From Ignavibacteriales bacterium (GTDB taxonomy: Bacteria > Bacteroidota > Ignavibacteria > Ignavibacteriales > Ignavibacteriaceae): 6,411 nt of DNA. The DNA is taken from NCBI GenBank assembly GCA_027349615.1, contig DAIEML010000137.1, positions 1 to 6,411 on the forward strand, in the 5' to 3' direction. Positions 1-6,411 of the stretch are shown piece after piece. Within the stretch, counting starts at the first letter, position 1; every line of letters starts with the position of its first letter. The notes below the pieces were generated by a model. That model saw only the letters and a list, made by a program, of their open reading frames with translations. It did no database searches and was not told the origin of the DNA. The translations under genes and the position numbers were made by a program.

Positions 1-7
1 GAGAAGG
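1..7 (+). promoter_or_regulatory. Possible ribosome binding site of greA
   Basis: The purine-rich GAGAAGG at the very left edge resembles a Shine-Dalgarno sequence and sits four bases before the greA ATG at 12. The spacing is a little short, and the rest of the leader and any promoter lie outside the window. Confidence 0.5.
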
Positions 8-11
8 CAAA

Positions 12-488
12 ATGTCTGAAGCAAACTTTGTTTATTTAACCAAAGAAAGATTAGTTGAACTTGAAAAAGAATTGCAGGAAATGAAATCAAGCGGCAGAAA
101 AGAAATTGCCGCTAAGATTGCTGAAGCTAGAGCTCATGGAGATTTATCCGAAAATGCTGAATACGATGCGGCTAAAGAAGAACAAGGATTGTTTGAATTA
201 AGAATTAGTAAACTGGAAAATGTACTTTCCAGAGCTAGAGTAATTGACCCTTTACAATTTCCAGACGGTGAAATTCACATACTTTCTACTGTTGTTATTA
301 AAAATTTAAAGAACGATAAAATATTTGAATATACTTTAGTTTCTCCTGAAGAAGCTGACTTTCAATCAGGCAAAGTATCAATTACATCGCCTGTTGGCCA
401 AGGTTTAATGGGTAAGAAAGTTGGGCAAAAAGTTACAGTTAAAGCTCCAGCAGGTTTATTAGAATTTGAAATTTTAGAATTAAAATAA
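12..488 (+). CDS. greA: Transcription elongation factor GreA
   Basis: GreA enters the secondary channel of stalled, backtracked RNA polymerase and stimulates cleavage of the extruded RNA 3' end, so that elongation can resume in the cytoplasm. The 158-residue length is standard for the family. Residues 1-75 are the antiparallel coiled coil, rich in Glu, Lys and Leu. Its tip carries the family signature EARAHGDLSENAEY (residues 38-51), with the acidic pair D44 and E47 that helps hold the catalytic magnesium. Residues 80-158 form the FKBP-like C-terminal domain, with the conserved SPVGQGLMGKKVG stretch and PAG near the end. The start is supported by the normal N-terminus and a purine-rich site just upstream. 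The gene ends in TAA, 26 bases before ribD, so the two may be cotranscribed. GreB is a possible relative, but length and wording favour GreA. Confidence 0.96.
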   Translation: MSEANFVYLTKERLVELEKELQEMKSSGRKEIAAKIAEARAHGDLSENAEYDAAKEEQGLFELRISKLENVLSRARVIDPLQFPDGEIHILSTVVIKNLKNDKIFEYTLVSPEEADFQSGKVSITSPVGQGLMGKKVGQKVTVKAPAGLLEFEILELK

Positions 489-514
489 TTTTATTTTTTA
501 TATGATGATTTACT

Positions 515-1609
515 ATGCCACTGAGTGATGAATCTTATATTCAACTTGCAATTGAAATTGCAAAAAAAGGCATGGGTAATGTTAGTCCAAATCCGTTAGT
601 TGGCTGCATAATATTAAAGAACGACAAAATAATTGGGGCCGGCTATCATGAAAAATTTGGTAAAAATCATGCAGAAATTAATGCGATAAACTCATCAATA
701 GAAAATTTGGAAGGCTCAACTTTATTTGTAAATCTTGAACCTTGCAGCCACTTTGGAAAAACCCCGCCTTGTGTTGATAAAATAATTGAAAAAAAAATTA
801 AGCGAGTAGTTATCGGCACTCGAGATATGAACCCAATTGTCAGCGGAAATGGAATTAAAAAACTTAAGAAAGCTGGAATTGAAGTAAAGGTTGGAGTTTT
901 AGAAAAAGATTGTATAGAACTCAATAAATTTTTTTTCAAATTTATAACAAAAAAAATACCGTTCGTTACTTTAAAAACAGCGCAGACTCTTGATGGTAAA
1001 ATTGCCGATAATAACGGCGGATCTAAATGGATATCTTCGATAGACTCAAGAAAATATGTTCATAAGCTGCGAAGTAATTATGATGCAATTTTAGTTGGAG
1101 CTGGAACAATTTTCAAAGATGATCCGAGTTTAACCGTAAGAATGGTTGAGGGCAGAAATCCCAAAAGAATTGTTATTGATTCTGAATTAGGATTGAAGCT
1201 TGACAAAAAAATTTTTAAAAACAATAATGATAAAAATCTTATTATTATTGCTTCGGAAAAAAGTGCAAATAAGTATAGAAAAATTAAAAAGCTGCACGAA
1301 CTTGGAGTAAAAGTTTTATTTGTCAGAGAAAATGATGAAGGACTTTTGGATTTAAAATCTGCGCTGAAATTACTTGGTAAAATGAAAATTTCATCTCTTT
1401 TAGTTGAAGGCGGAAGTAAAATCTTTTCTTCATTTATTAGAGAAAATATTTTTGATAATATTTTTGCGTTCATTACTCCTAAGATTTTAGGGAATGGACT
1501 TTCTGTTTTTGAAAATATAGGAATAAATAGTATTCGTAAAGCGATTAAACTTCGTGTAAAGCAAGTTGAAAATATCGGCGACGACATATTGATTGAGCTT
1601 ATCAAATAA
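515..1609 (+). CDS. ribD: Bifunctional riboflavin biosynthesis protein RibD (deaminase/reductase)
   Basis: RibD carries out two consecutive riboflavin-pathway steps: zinc-dependent deamination of the diaminopyrimidinone phosphate made from GTP, then NADPH-dependent reduction of the ribosyl side chain. The 364 residues match a full-length fused enzyme. The N-terminal deaminase (about 1-145) shows SPNPLVGC (24-31), the zinc and catalytic motif H52-A-E54, and the EPC...PPC zinc cysteines C77 and C86. The reductase (about 147-364) begins at the KTAQTLDGK motif (154-162), followed by SKWIS (170-174) and VEGG (297-300), all typical of the RibD C-terminal domain. No Shine-Dalgarno sequence is visible before the ATG. 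I keep this start because the conserved deaminase fold begins almost at once, and the next in-frame ATG (residue 20) would cut into it. There is no FMN riboswitch in the 26-base gap upstream. Confidence 0.96.
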   Translation: MPLSDESYIQLAIEIAKKGMGNVSPNPLVGCIILKNDKIIGAGYHEKFGKNHAEINAINSSIENLEGSTLFVNLEPCSHFGKTPPCVDKIIEKKIKRVVIGTRDMNPIVSGNGIKKLKKAGIEVKVGVLEKDCIELNKFFFKFITKKIPFVTLKTAQTLDGKIADNNGGSKWISSIDSRKYVHKLRSNYDAILVGAGTIFKDDPSLTVRMVEGRNPKRIVIDSELGLKLDKKIFKNNNDKNLIIIASEKSANKYRKIKKLHELGVKVLFVRENDEGLLDLKSALKLLGKMKISSLLVEGGSKIFSSFIRENIFDNIFAFITPKILGNGLSVFENIGINSIRKAIKLRVKQVENIGDDILIELIK

Positions 1610-1671
1610 CTTATCGAATCTTTTTTCCAAATTTTATCTGATTTTTTATAAATAAAGATTGTTTATTTTTG

Positions 1672-1700
1672 TTGAATTAAAATTATCTGTTAAATAATAT
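1672..1700 (+). promoter_or_regulatory. Possible sigma70-like promoter for ribE
   Basis: TTGAAT at 1672-1677 and TAATAT at 1695-1700 are separated by 17 bases, and each matches four of six positions of the -35 and -10 consensus. A start near 1707 would leave a leader of only about ten bases that just includes the AAGGAAG site. In sequence this AT-rich such matches arise by chance, and FCB-group promoters often differ from the E. coli consensus. The call rests mainly on the unusual gap length within an otherwise tightly packed gene run. Confidence 0.3.
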
Positions 1701-1707
1701 TTTAAAT

Positions 1708-1714
1708 AAGGAAG
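1708..1714 (+). promoter_or_regulatory. Ribosome binding site of ribE
   Basis: AAGGAAG lies just before the ATG at 1718, with about five bases between its AAGGA core and the start codon. It is the best Shine-Dalgarno match in the window and supports the chosen start, which also gives the canonical MFTGLVEE N-terminus. Confidence 0.65.
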
Positions 1715-1717
1715 CAT

Positions 1718-2311
1718 ATGTTCACTGGTTTGGTTGAAGAAACCGGTAAGCTGTTTGAAAAAATTAAAACCGGAGATGGATTTCAACTTTCCTTTACTGC
1801 AAAAAAAGTAATGGATGACCTTGAAATTGGAAGCAGTATTTGTGTTAATGGAGTTTGTTTAACTGTTGTTAAAAAAGATTTTGAGCATTTTTCAGTTGAT
1901 GCTATTGAAGAAACTTTAAAGAAAACAAATCTTGGCTCATTGCAGAATGGCGATAAAGTAAATCTAGAAAGGCCATTAAAAGCTGACGCTCGTTTAGGCG
2001 GACATTTTGTTCTTGGCCACGTTGACACAACCGGAAAAATTGTTAACATTCAAGAACTAACTAACAGTCATTTTGTTACAATATCATATCCAAAAGAATT
2101 TAAAAATTACTTAATCTTCGTCGGTTCAATCTCAATTGATGGCGTAAGCATGACCGTTGCGCAATTAAATGACAATACTTTTTCAGTAGGAATTATCCCA
2201 CATACTTGGAATGAAACTATTTTCTCATCAAAAAAAAATGGTGATTCTGTAAACCTTGAATTTGATGTACTTGGAAAGTACGTCGAAAGAATTATGCAAA
2301 CTAAAAATTGA
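1718..2311 (+). CDS. ribE: Riboflavin synthase (alpha subunit)
   Basis: Riboflavin synthase joins two molecules of 6,7-dimethyl-8-ribityllumazine, swapping a four-carbon unit to give riboflavin and the pyrimidine precursor; it is the last step of the pathway. The 197 residues are normal for the family, which consists of two similar lumazine-binding barrels. Barrel one (about 1-95) opens with the diagnostic MFTGLVEETG and has GSSICVNGVCLTV (38-50), including C47. Barrel two (about 96-190) starts at HFVLGHVD, with H96 and H101, and has the matching GSISIDGVSMTV (136-147), with S144, and PHTWNET (161-167). The Cys, His and Ser positions agree with residues known to line the active site in the E. 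coli enzyme. It lies downstream of ribD on the same strand, so the two supply one pathway. It ends in TGA, showing that TGA is a normal stop in this genome. The same gene is called ribC in some species. Confidence 0.96.
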   Translation: MFTGLVEETGKLFEKIKTGDGFQLSFTAKKVMDDLEIGSSICVNGVCLTVVKKDFEHFSVDAIEETLKKTNLGSLQNGDKVNLERPLKADARLGGHFVLGHVDTTGKIVNIQELTNSHFVTISYPKEFKNYLIFVGSISIDGVSMTVAQLNDNTFSVGIIPHTWNETIFSSKKNGDSVNLEFDVLGKYVERIMQTKN

Positions 2312-2359
2312 TTATTCTCAAATTCAATCAAAAGTTTTGGCAGTTTATAATTTAATTAG

Positions 2360-3739
2360 ATGAATAGAATTGAACAAAATTTTTTAAGATTTATTGATGA
2401 AAATAAATTAATCAGTAAACATGATAAACTGCTTGTTGCGCTTAGCGGTGGGCCGGATTCAGTTTTCCTTTTGCATTTACTTTTAAAGTTTAAAAACAGG
2501 TTTAATATTGAAATTGCTGCAATTCATATAAATCATATGATCAGGGGCAAAGCTGCAAATGAGGATGAAGATTTTTGCAGAAAACTTTCATTAAATTTAA
2601 ATATGCAAATTCATGTTGTAAAACGTGACGTAAAATCTTTTGCAAGAAAAAATAAATTTTCTCTGGAAGAAGCAGGCAGAAAAATTCGTTACTCCGAATT
2701 TGAAAAGGTGTTGAAAAAAATTAGCTTTAATAAAATTGCAACCGCGCATAATTCCAGTGATAATTCGGAAACAGTTTTGTTGAATTTAATTAAAGGAACA
2801 GGACTTAAAGGAATCTCGGGAATTCCAATTATTCGTGGAAATATTATTCGTCCAATTTTAAATTTTAGCAAAGAAGAGATCTTACAATATTTAAATGACA
2901 ATGGAATCAAATTTAGAACGGATGAATCTAACCTTAGTGTTGATTTTGAAAGAAATTATTTAAGGCTAAATATAATTCCATTAATTAAAGAAAAACTTAA
3001 TCCGGATTTTGATAAATCAATTTTAAATTCCTCAACAAGCTTTAGAAACATTTCATCATTTATTGATAAAAATTTATCAAATGAATTAAAGTTAATTGCG
3101 GAATACAAAGAAGGACAATTATTAATTTCCATAAAGAAGATTGCTGGTGCCAGCGAAGAAATTAAAAGTTATTTGCTTAAATTAGCCGTTGAAAATAATT
3201 TTTCTGTCCAACTTACATTTGCGGATTATAGAAGCATTGTTTCTTTAATTAAAAAAGAAACCGGCAAAAAAGTTAATTTATCTAATTCTTTAACTGCTTT
3301 TAAGGAAAAAGATTTTATTATCATTTTTAAAGGAAGTAAAACGAAAGAATTAAAACCATTAACAGTTAATGAAGAACATTCTGTGAAAGTTGATGAGAAA
3401 ATAATTTCCATTAAAAGAAAAGAAAATGTGCCTGTAAAATTTTCGGGAAGTAGATTGAAAGAATATATTTCCGCTGATAAGTTAAGCGAAAATTATATTA
3501 TTAGGAGATGGAAAAACGGAGATAAATTTTATCCATTGGGATTAAGAGGCACAAAAAAAGTTTCGGATTTTTTGAATGAGCAAAAAATATCTTCACTTAA
3601 AAGAAGAGAACAGCTTGTCTTAACAAACCGCGGACAAATAGTTTGGGTAATAGGTTTGAGACTTGATGAGCGGTTCAAAATAAATAATAAAACTCAAAAG
3701 GTTGTAGAATTATGTCTGAAAACAAACGAGAAGTTTTAA
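2360..3739 (+). CDS. tilS: tRNA(Ile)-lysidine synthase TilS
   Basis: TilS uses ATP and lysine to convert the anticodon C34 of the tRNA-Ile with anticodon CAU into lysidine, changing its charging from Met to Ile and its decoding from AUG to AUA. The 459 residues fit the long, multi-domain form. The N-terminal N-type ATP pyrophosphatase domain (about 20-210) shows the PP-loop SGGPDS (29-34), EEAGRKIRY (103-111), ATAH (127-130) with D134 and E137, KGTGLKG (145-151), and DESN...RNYLR (188-202). In the usual HHADDQAET motif the first Asp is Ser here (S133), while the second Asp and the Glu are kept. A variable middle segment follows. The C-terminal tRNA-binding domain (about 375-445) has RRWKNGD (382-388) and a KVSDFLNEQKI stretch. 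No Shine-Dalgarno site is seen before the ATG. The 3' end overlaps hpt by 28 bases. Confidence 0.96.
   Translation: MNRIEQNFLRFIDENKLISKHDKLLVALSGGPDSVFLLHLLLKFKNRFNIEIAAIHINHMIRGKAANEDEDFCRKLSLNLNMQIHVVKRDVKSFARKNKFSLEEAGRKIRYSEFEKVLKKISFNKIATAHNSSDNSETVLLNLIKGTGLKGISGIPIIRGNIIRPILNFSKEEILQYLNDNGIKFRTDESNLSVDFERNYLRLNIIPLIKEKLNPDFDKSILNSSTSFRNISSFIDKNLSNELKLIAEYKEGQLLISIKKIAGASEEIKSYLLKLAVENNFSVQLTFADYRSIVSLIKKETGKKVNLSNSLTAFKEKDFIIIFKGSKTKELKPLTVNEEHSVKVDEKIISIKRKENVPVKFSGSRLKEYISADKLSENYIIRRWKNGDKFYPLGLRGTKKVSDFLNEQKISSLKRREQLVLTNRGQIVWVIGLRLDERFKINNKTQKVVELCLKTNEKF
3696..3701 (+). promoter_or_regulatory. Possible ribosome binding site of hpt, inside tilS
   Basis: AAAAGG inside the last codons of tilS lies ten bases before the hpt ATG at 3712. 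It is a weak match with somewhat long spacing, but it supports the upstream start of hpt over the internal ATG at 3823, and fits initiation by ribosomes finishing tilS. Confidence 0.35.
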
Positions 3740-4323
3740 ATATAAAAACTGAAACAAATTCGAACTATTCGATAAATTCTAGTCAGAATAAAGTTGTAAT
3801 TGGAAGTGAAGTTTTTATTCCAATGCTAAAAGAAGAAGTTTTACAAGAAAGAATTAAAGAATTAGGCAAGCAAATTTCAAACGATTACAGAGACAAAGTT
3901 CCGGTTTTTATTGGTGTTCTAAACGGCGCATTTTTATTCCTTTCAGATTTAATAAAAAATGTAAACATTGATTGTGAAATTGATTTCTTCAAACTTTCAA
4001 GTTATGGCGATGAAAAAATTTCTTCCGGAAAAGTTAAAATGCTTAAAGAATTGAATTGTGACGTTAATGGACGAGATATATTAATTGTTGAAGATATTGT
4101 CGATTCCGGCCTTTCAATAAAATTTATTGAAGAGTTAATTTTGCCTCACAATCCTGCAAGTATGAAAGTAGTTTCGCTTCTGGTAAAGCCAAATAGCCTT
4201 AGATATAATGTAAAAATTGATTATATTGGATTCGATATTCCGAGTAAATTTGTAATTGGATATGGCTTAGATTACGCACAAAAGTACAGGAATTTGCGCA
4301 GTATTTACGTCTTAAGTGAATGA
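3712..4323 (+). CDS. hpt: Hypoxanthine-guanine phosphoribosyltransferase
   Basis: Hpt transfers the phosphoribosyl group of PRPP to hypoxanthine or guanine, making IMP or GMP in purine salvage. The type I PRTase core shows LNGAF (70-74), the flexible-loop SSYG (96-99), the PRPP-binding loop VEDIVDSGLS (126-135; D131 is the expected catalytic base), K159 that usually contacts the purine, and the C-terminal FVIGYGLDY (180-188) followed by KYRNL. The PRPP loop reads DSG where DTG is commoner, a mild change. The protein is 203 residues, about 20-30 longer than usual. The surplus is a polar, Asn/Ser-rich leader (about residues 1-28) before the first core strand. An in-frame ATG at 3823 would give 167 residues but would remove that strand, so the start at 3712 is preferred. 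The gene overlaps tilS by 28 bases, ends in TGA, and precedes ftsH by 40 bases, an order conserved across many bacteria. Confidence 0.94.
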   Translation: MSENKREVLNIKTETNSNYSINSSQNKVVIGSEVFIPMLKEEVLQERIKELGKQISNDYRDKVPVFIGVLNGAFLFLSDLIKNVNIDCEIDFFKLSSYGDEKISSGKVKMLKELNCDVNGRDILIVEDIVDSGLSIKFIEELILPHNPASMKVVSLLVKPNSLRYNVKIDYIGFDIPSKFVIGYGLDYAQKYRNLRSIYVLSE

Positions 4324-5278
4324 TATTTACAAAAATTATAATTGAATAAAAAGTTAATAAAATATGGCAAATAATAACAATAATAATCAAACTCCAAAGA
4401 ACCAAAAAGGTGCTGGAGGTCCCAATAAAACTGATGACAATTTTGACTGGTCTAAAATTATAAGAATGGTTTTTGGCTGGGGTGCCGTAATTGTTGCAAT
4501 TGTTATAATTATGCAATTGTTCAAAACAAATACGACTAACTACACTGAAATTCCTTATCAGCAGTATGAGAAACTATTAAATGATGATCAAATACTAAGT
4601 GCTACTATTACTAAATCTGATGTAAATGATTATTCGTTCAAAGCTGAACTTAAAGCTCAGGAAAATATAACAATAAATGGTAAAGAAGTAGCTGTTAAAT
4701 ATATTAAAGTTTACATGCCCGAACCGATCATTAAAGATCAAGAAAATGTTTGGAAAACCAAAAATATTGATTACACATTTGATAAAGAATCAAATGAGTG
4801 GATGAACATATTACTTGGCTTCTTACCTTGGATTATTATAATTGCAGTTTGGATAATTATAATGCGCCGCATGCAAGGTGCAGGAGGCGGAACCCGCGGT
4901 ATATTTTCATTCGGAAAAAGTAAAGCTAAGTTGATAACACAGTCCGGACAAAAAATTACATTTAGAGATGTTGCCGGCGCAGACGAGGCAAAGCTTGAAC
5001 TTCATGAAATAATTGAATTCTTAAAAGAGCCGACTAAGTTCCAAAAACTTGGCGGAAAAATTCCTCGCGGAGTTTTATTGCTAGGACCTCCCGGAACAGG
5101 TAAAACACTTTTAGCGCGTGCAGTTGCCGGTGAAGCTGGTGTGCCGTTCTTTTCAATAAGCGGCGCTGACTTTGTTGAAATGTTCGTAGGTGTTGGTGCA
5201 AGTCGCGTACGAGATCTTTTTGAACAAGGAAAAAAGAATGCGCCTTGTATAATTTTTATTGATGAAATTGACGCTGTC

Positions 5279-5281
5279 TGA
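5279..5281 (+). other. In-frame TGA stop, codon 306 of ftsH
   Basis: The stop follows IDEIDAV directly. In FtsH proteins the next residues are normally GRHRG; here the sequence reads stop-RHRG, so TGA stands where Gly is expected. A single G to T change from GGA explains it. It removes the rest of the ATPase and the whole protease. Confidence 0.9.
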
Positions 5282-5368
5282 AGGCATCGAGGCGCTGGAC
5301 TTGGCGGCGGGCATGATGAACGCGAGCAAACTCTTAATCAGCTTTTAGTTGAGATGGAAGGATTTGAA

Positions 5369-5371
5369 TAG
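5369..5371 (+). other. In-frame TAG stop, codon 336 of ftsH
   Basis: The stop falls after LLVEMEGFE and before [12 protein letters not shown], a position that is variable in the family (often Gln, Thr, Ser or Glu). One base change from CAG or GAG would produce TAG. The reading frame resumes intact on the far side and stays open to the window end. Confidence 0.9.
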
Positions 5372-6411
5372 AACAGTGGCGTTATTATTATTGCCGCAAC
5401 TAACCGCCCTGATGTTCTTGATCCGGCATTGTTAAGACCCGGAAGATTTGATCGCCAGGTTGTAGTTGACAGGCCCGATGTAAAAGGACGCGAAGGAATT
5501 CTAAAAGTTCACACAAGAAATATTCCTCTTGATACAAATGTTAATCTGGAAGTATTGGCAAAAGGAACTCCAGGTTTAGCCGGAGCCGAGCTTGCAAATC
5601 TTGTAAATGAAGCCGCTCTTCTTGCTGCGAGAAAGAATAAGAAAAAAGTTGAGATGGTTGATTTTGAAGAAGCAAAAGATAAAGTAATGATGGGAATGGA
5701 ACGTAAAAGCATGATCATTTCCGAAGATGAAAAGAAGACAACTGCTTATCATGAAATTGGACATGTGCTTGTAGCCAGAATGCTTCCTGAAGCAGATCCC
5801 GTTCACAAAGTAACAATTATTCCGCGAGGAAGAGCACTTGGCGTAACAAGCTATTTGCCGATAGATGAAAAACATACTTACTCAAAAGAATATCTTGAAG
5901 CGATAATTACTTACGCACTTGGCGGAAGAGCTGCCGAGAAAATTATTTTCAACCATTACACAACCGGCGCCGGAAATGATATTGAGAAAGCTACCAACAT
6001 TGCCCGCAAGATGGTTTGTGAATGGGGAATGAGCGATAAATTAGGTCCACTTAGCTATGGCGCAAAAGAAGAAGAAATATTTTTGGGAAGAGAAATTCAG
6101 CGGCATAGAGATTACAGCGAAAGAACAGCAATTGAAATTGACGATGAAGTGAGAGGAATTGTAAATTCTGCGATGCAGCGTGCCGAAAAAATATTAACAG
6201 ATAATATTGAAATTCTTCACAAGCTTTCACTTGAGTTATTGGAGCGTGAAATATTGGACTCCGAAGAAATTGATAAATTAATCCGTGGCGAGCAATTACC
6301 TCCGATTAAAAAGGACGAAAATAATAACTCTGAAAATCCTGAAGTAATTCCGGATCATGTAAAAAAATTAATGGAACAGAGGAAAACATCGGTTCCTGCA
6401 AATCCTAATCC

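Larger units (their letters stand above)
1610..1717. other. AT-rich intergenic region between ribD and ribE
   Basis: This is the longest gap in the window, 108 bases and almost entirely A and T. It holds a short AT-only inverted repeat (AAATAAA at 1650-1656, TTTATTT at 1662-1668, five-base loop), which is too weak and too lacking in G+C to call a terminator, and a possible sigma70-like promoter nearer ribE. None of the conserved blocks of an FMN riboswitch are seen, and the gap would be short for one. Confidence 0.7.
4364..6411 (+). pseudogene. ftsH: ATP-dependent zinc metalloprotease FtsH, interrupted by two in-frame stops and cut by the window end
   Basis: FtsH is a membrane-anchored hexameric AAA+ protease that degrades membrane and short-lived proteins. 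The frame, 682 codons to the window edge, keeps the full FtsH order: Asn-rich N-terminus; membrane helix about 33-53; periplasmic domain; second membrane helix about 148-168; Walker A GPPGTGKT (241-248); pore loop FVG (274-276); Walker B IIFIDE (296-301); second region of homology ATNRPD with arginine fingers R358 and R361; zinc motif H463-E-I-G-H467; and third zinc ligand D539. The last 50 or so codons are a polar tail. The frame is broken by TGA at codon 306 and TAG at codon 336, so the translated product would be a 305-residue fragment with no arginine fingers or protease. No insertion or deletion is visible, so decay is recent or the stops are sequence errors. The HEIGH motif differs from the usual HEAGH. 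No Shine-Dalgarno site precedes the ATG. Confidence 0.85.

Noticed and set aside
489..514. FMN riboswitch controlling ribD.
   Set aside because: Only 26 AT-rich bases separate greA and ribD, far too few for the riboswitch, and no conserved block is present.
1078..1605. Long minus-strand open frame of 175 codons opposite ribD.
   Set aside because: Its product is Ser, Phe, Ile and Leu rich, as expected from the antisense of an AT-rich coding gene. It shows no recognisable motif and lies wholly under a well-supported CDS.
1650..1668. Inverted repeat after ribD as a terminator.
   Set aside because: The stem is seven A-T pairs only and is followed by a short, broken T run; it would be barely stable and is expected by chance in such AT-rich sequence.
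2346..2351. Perfect TATAAT before tilS as a promoter.
   Set aside because: The hexamer 17 bases upstream (TTCAAT at 2323-2328) matches -35 poorly, and the start would fall only a base or two before the ATG. A similar TATAAT before ftsH (4337-4342) has no -35 at all.
4199..4516. Minus-strand open frame of 105 codons across the hpt-ftsH junction.
   Set aside because: Low-complexity composition with no motif; it overlaps the conserved C-terminus of Hpt and the N-terminus of FtsH.
5279..5281. Selenocysteine insertion at the TGA.
   Set aside because: The site is normally Gly, not Cys or a redox residue, no FtsH selenoprotein is known to me, and I see no convincing SECIS-like hairpin just downstream.
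5279..5371. Genetic code reassignment, for example TGA read as glycine as in SR1/Gracilibacteria.
   Set aside because: TGA does replace a Gly here, but ribE and hpt end in TGA at their normal C-termini, the five intact genes use ordinary Gly codons with no internal TGA, and the TAG would need a second explanation.
5509..5875. Two overlapping minus-strand frames (5509-5718 and 5576-5875) under the ftsH protease region.
   Set aside because: The plus strand here encodes highly conserved FtsH sequence; the antisense products show no domain.

Overview
The window is a compact, one-strand stretch of an AT-rich bacterial chromosome (about one third G+C, judged by eye). All six genes read on the + strand: greA, ribD, ribE (riboflavin synthase), tilS, hpt and ftsH, with the last running off the right end. 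They are core genes and I see no mobile element, CRISPR array, tRNA or rRNA. AT-rich codon choice, the weak or missing Shine-Dalgarno sequences before ribD, tilS and ftsH, and the wording of the FtsH and Hpt proteins fit the Bacteroidota/Chlorobiota/Ignavibacteriota (FCB) group. Ignavibacteria-like is my best guess, inferred from memory of family sequences and not searched.

Left part (1-2311): the transcript cleavage factor GreA, then RibD, the bifunctional deaminase/reductase of the riboflavin pathway, and, after a 108-base AT-rich gap with a possible promoter, riboflavin synthase. RibD supplies the second and third steps of the pathway and RibE the last. The GTP cyclohydrolase II/DHBP synthase and lumazine synthase steps are not in this window.

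Middle and right part (2360-6411): the widely conserved trio tilS-hpt-ftsH. TilS makes the lysidine that lets one tRNA-Ile read AUA, a codon common in this AT-rich sequence. Hpt salvages hypoxanthine and guanine, and FtsH is the membrane-anchored AAA+ zinc protease. tilS and hpt overlap by 28 bases, which suggests coupled translation.

The one striking anomaly is in ftsH. The reading frame is continuous and well conserved from the N-terminal membrane anchor through the protease domain to the window end, but it is broken by two in-frame stop codons, TGA at 5279-5281 and TAG at 5369-5371. Both lie between Walker B and the second region of homology. There is no frameshift and no other obvious decay. 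As written, the gene can only give a 305-residue fragment with no arginine fingers and no protease. It is either a very recently inactivated copy or a consensus error in the assembly. The protease motif also reads HEIGH where HEAGH is usual, which hints that this copy may be diverging. I found no convincing evidence of a new biological system here.
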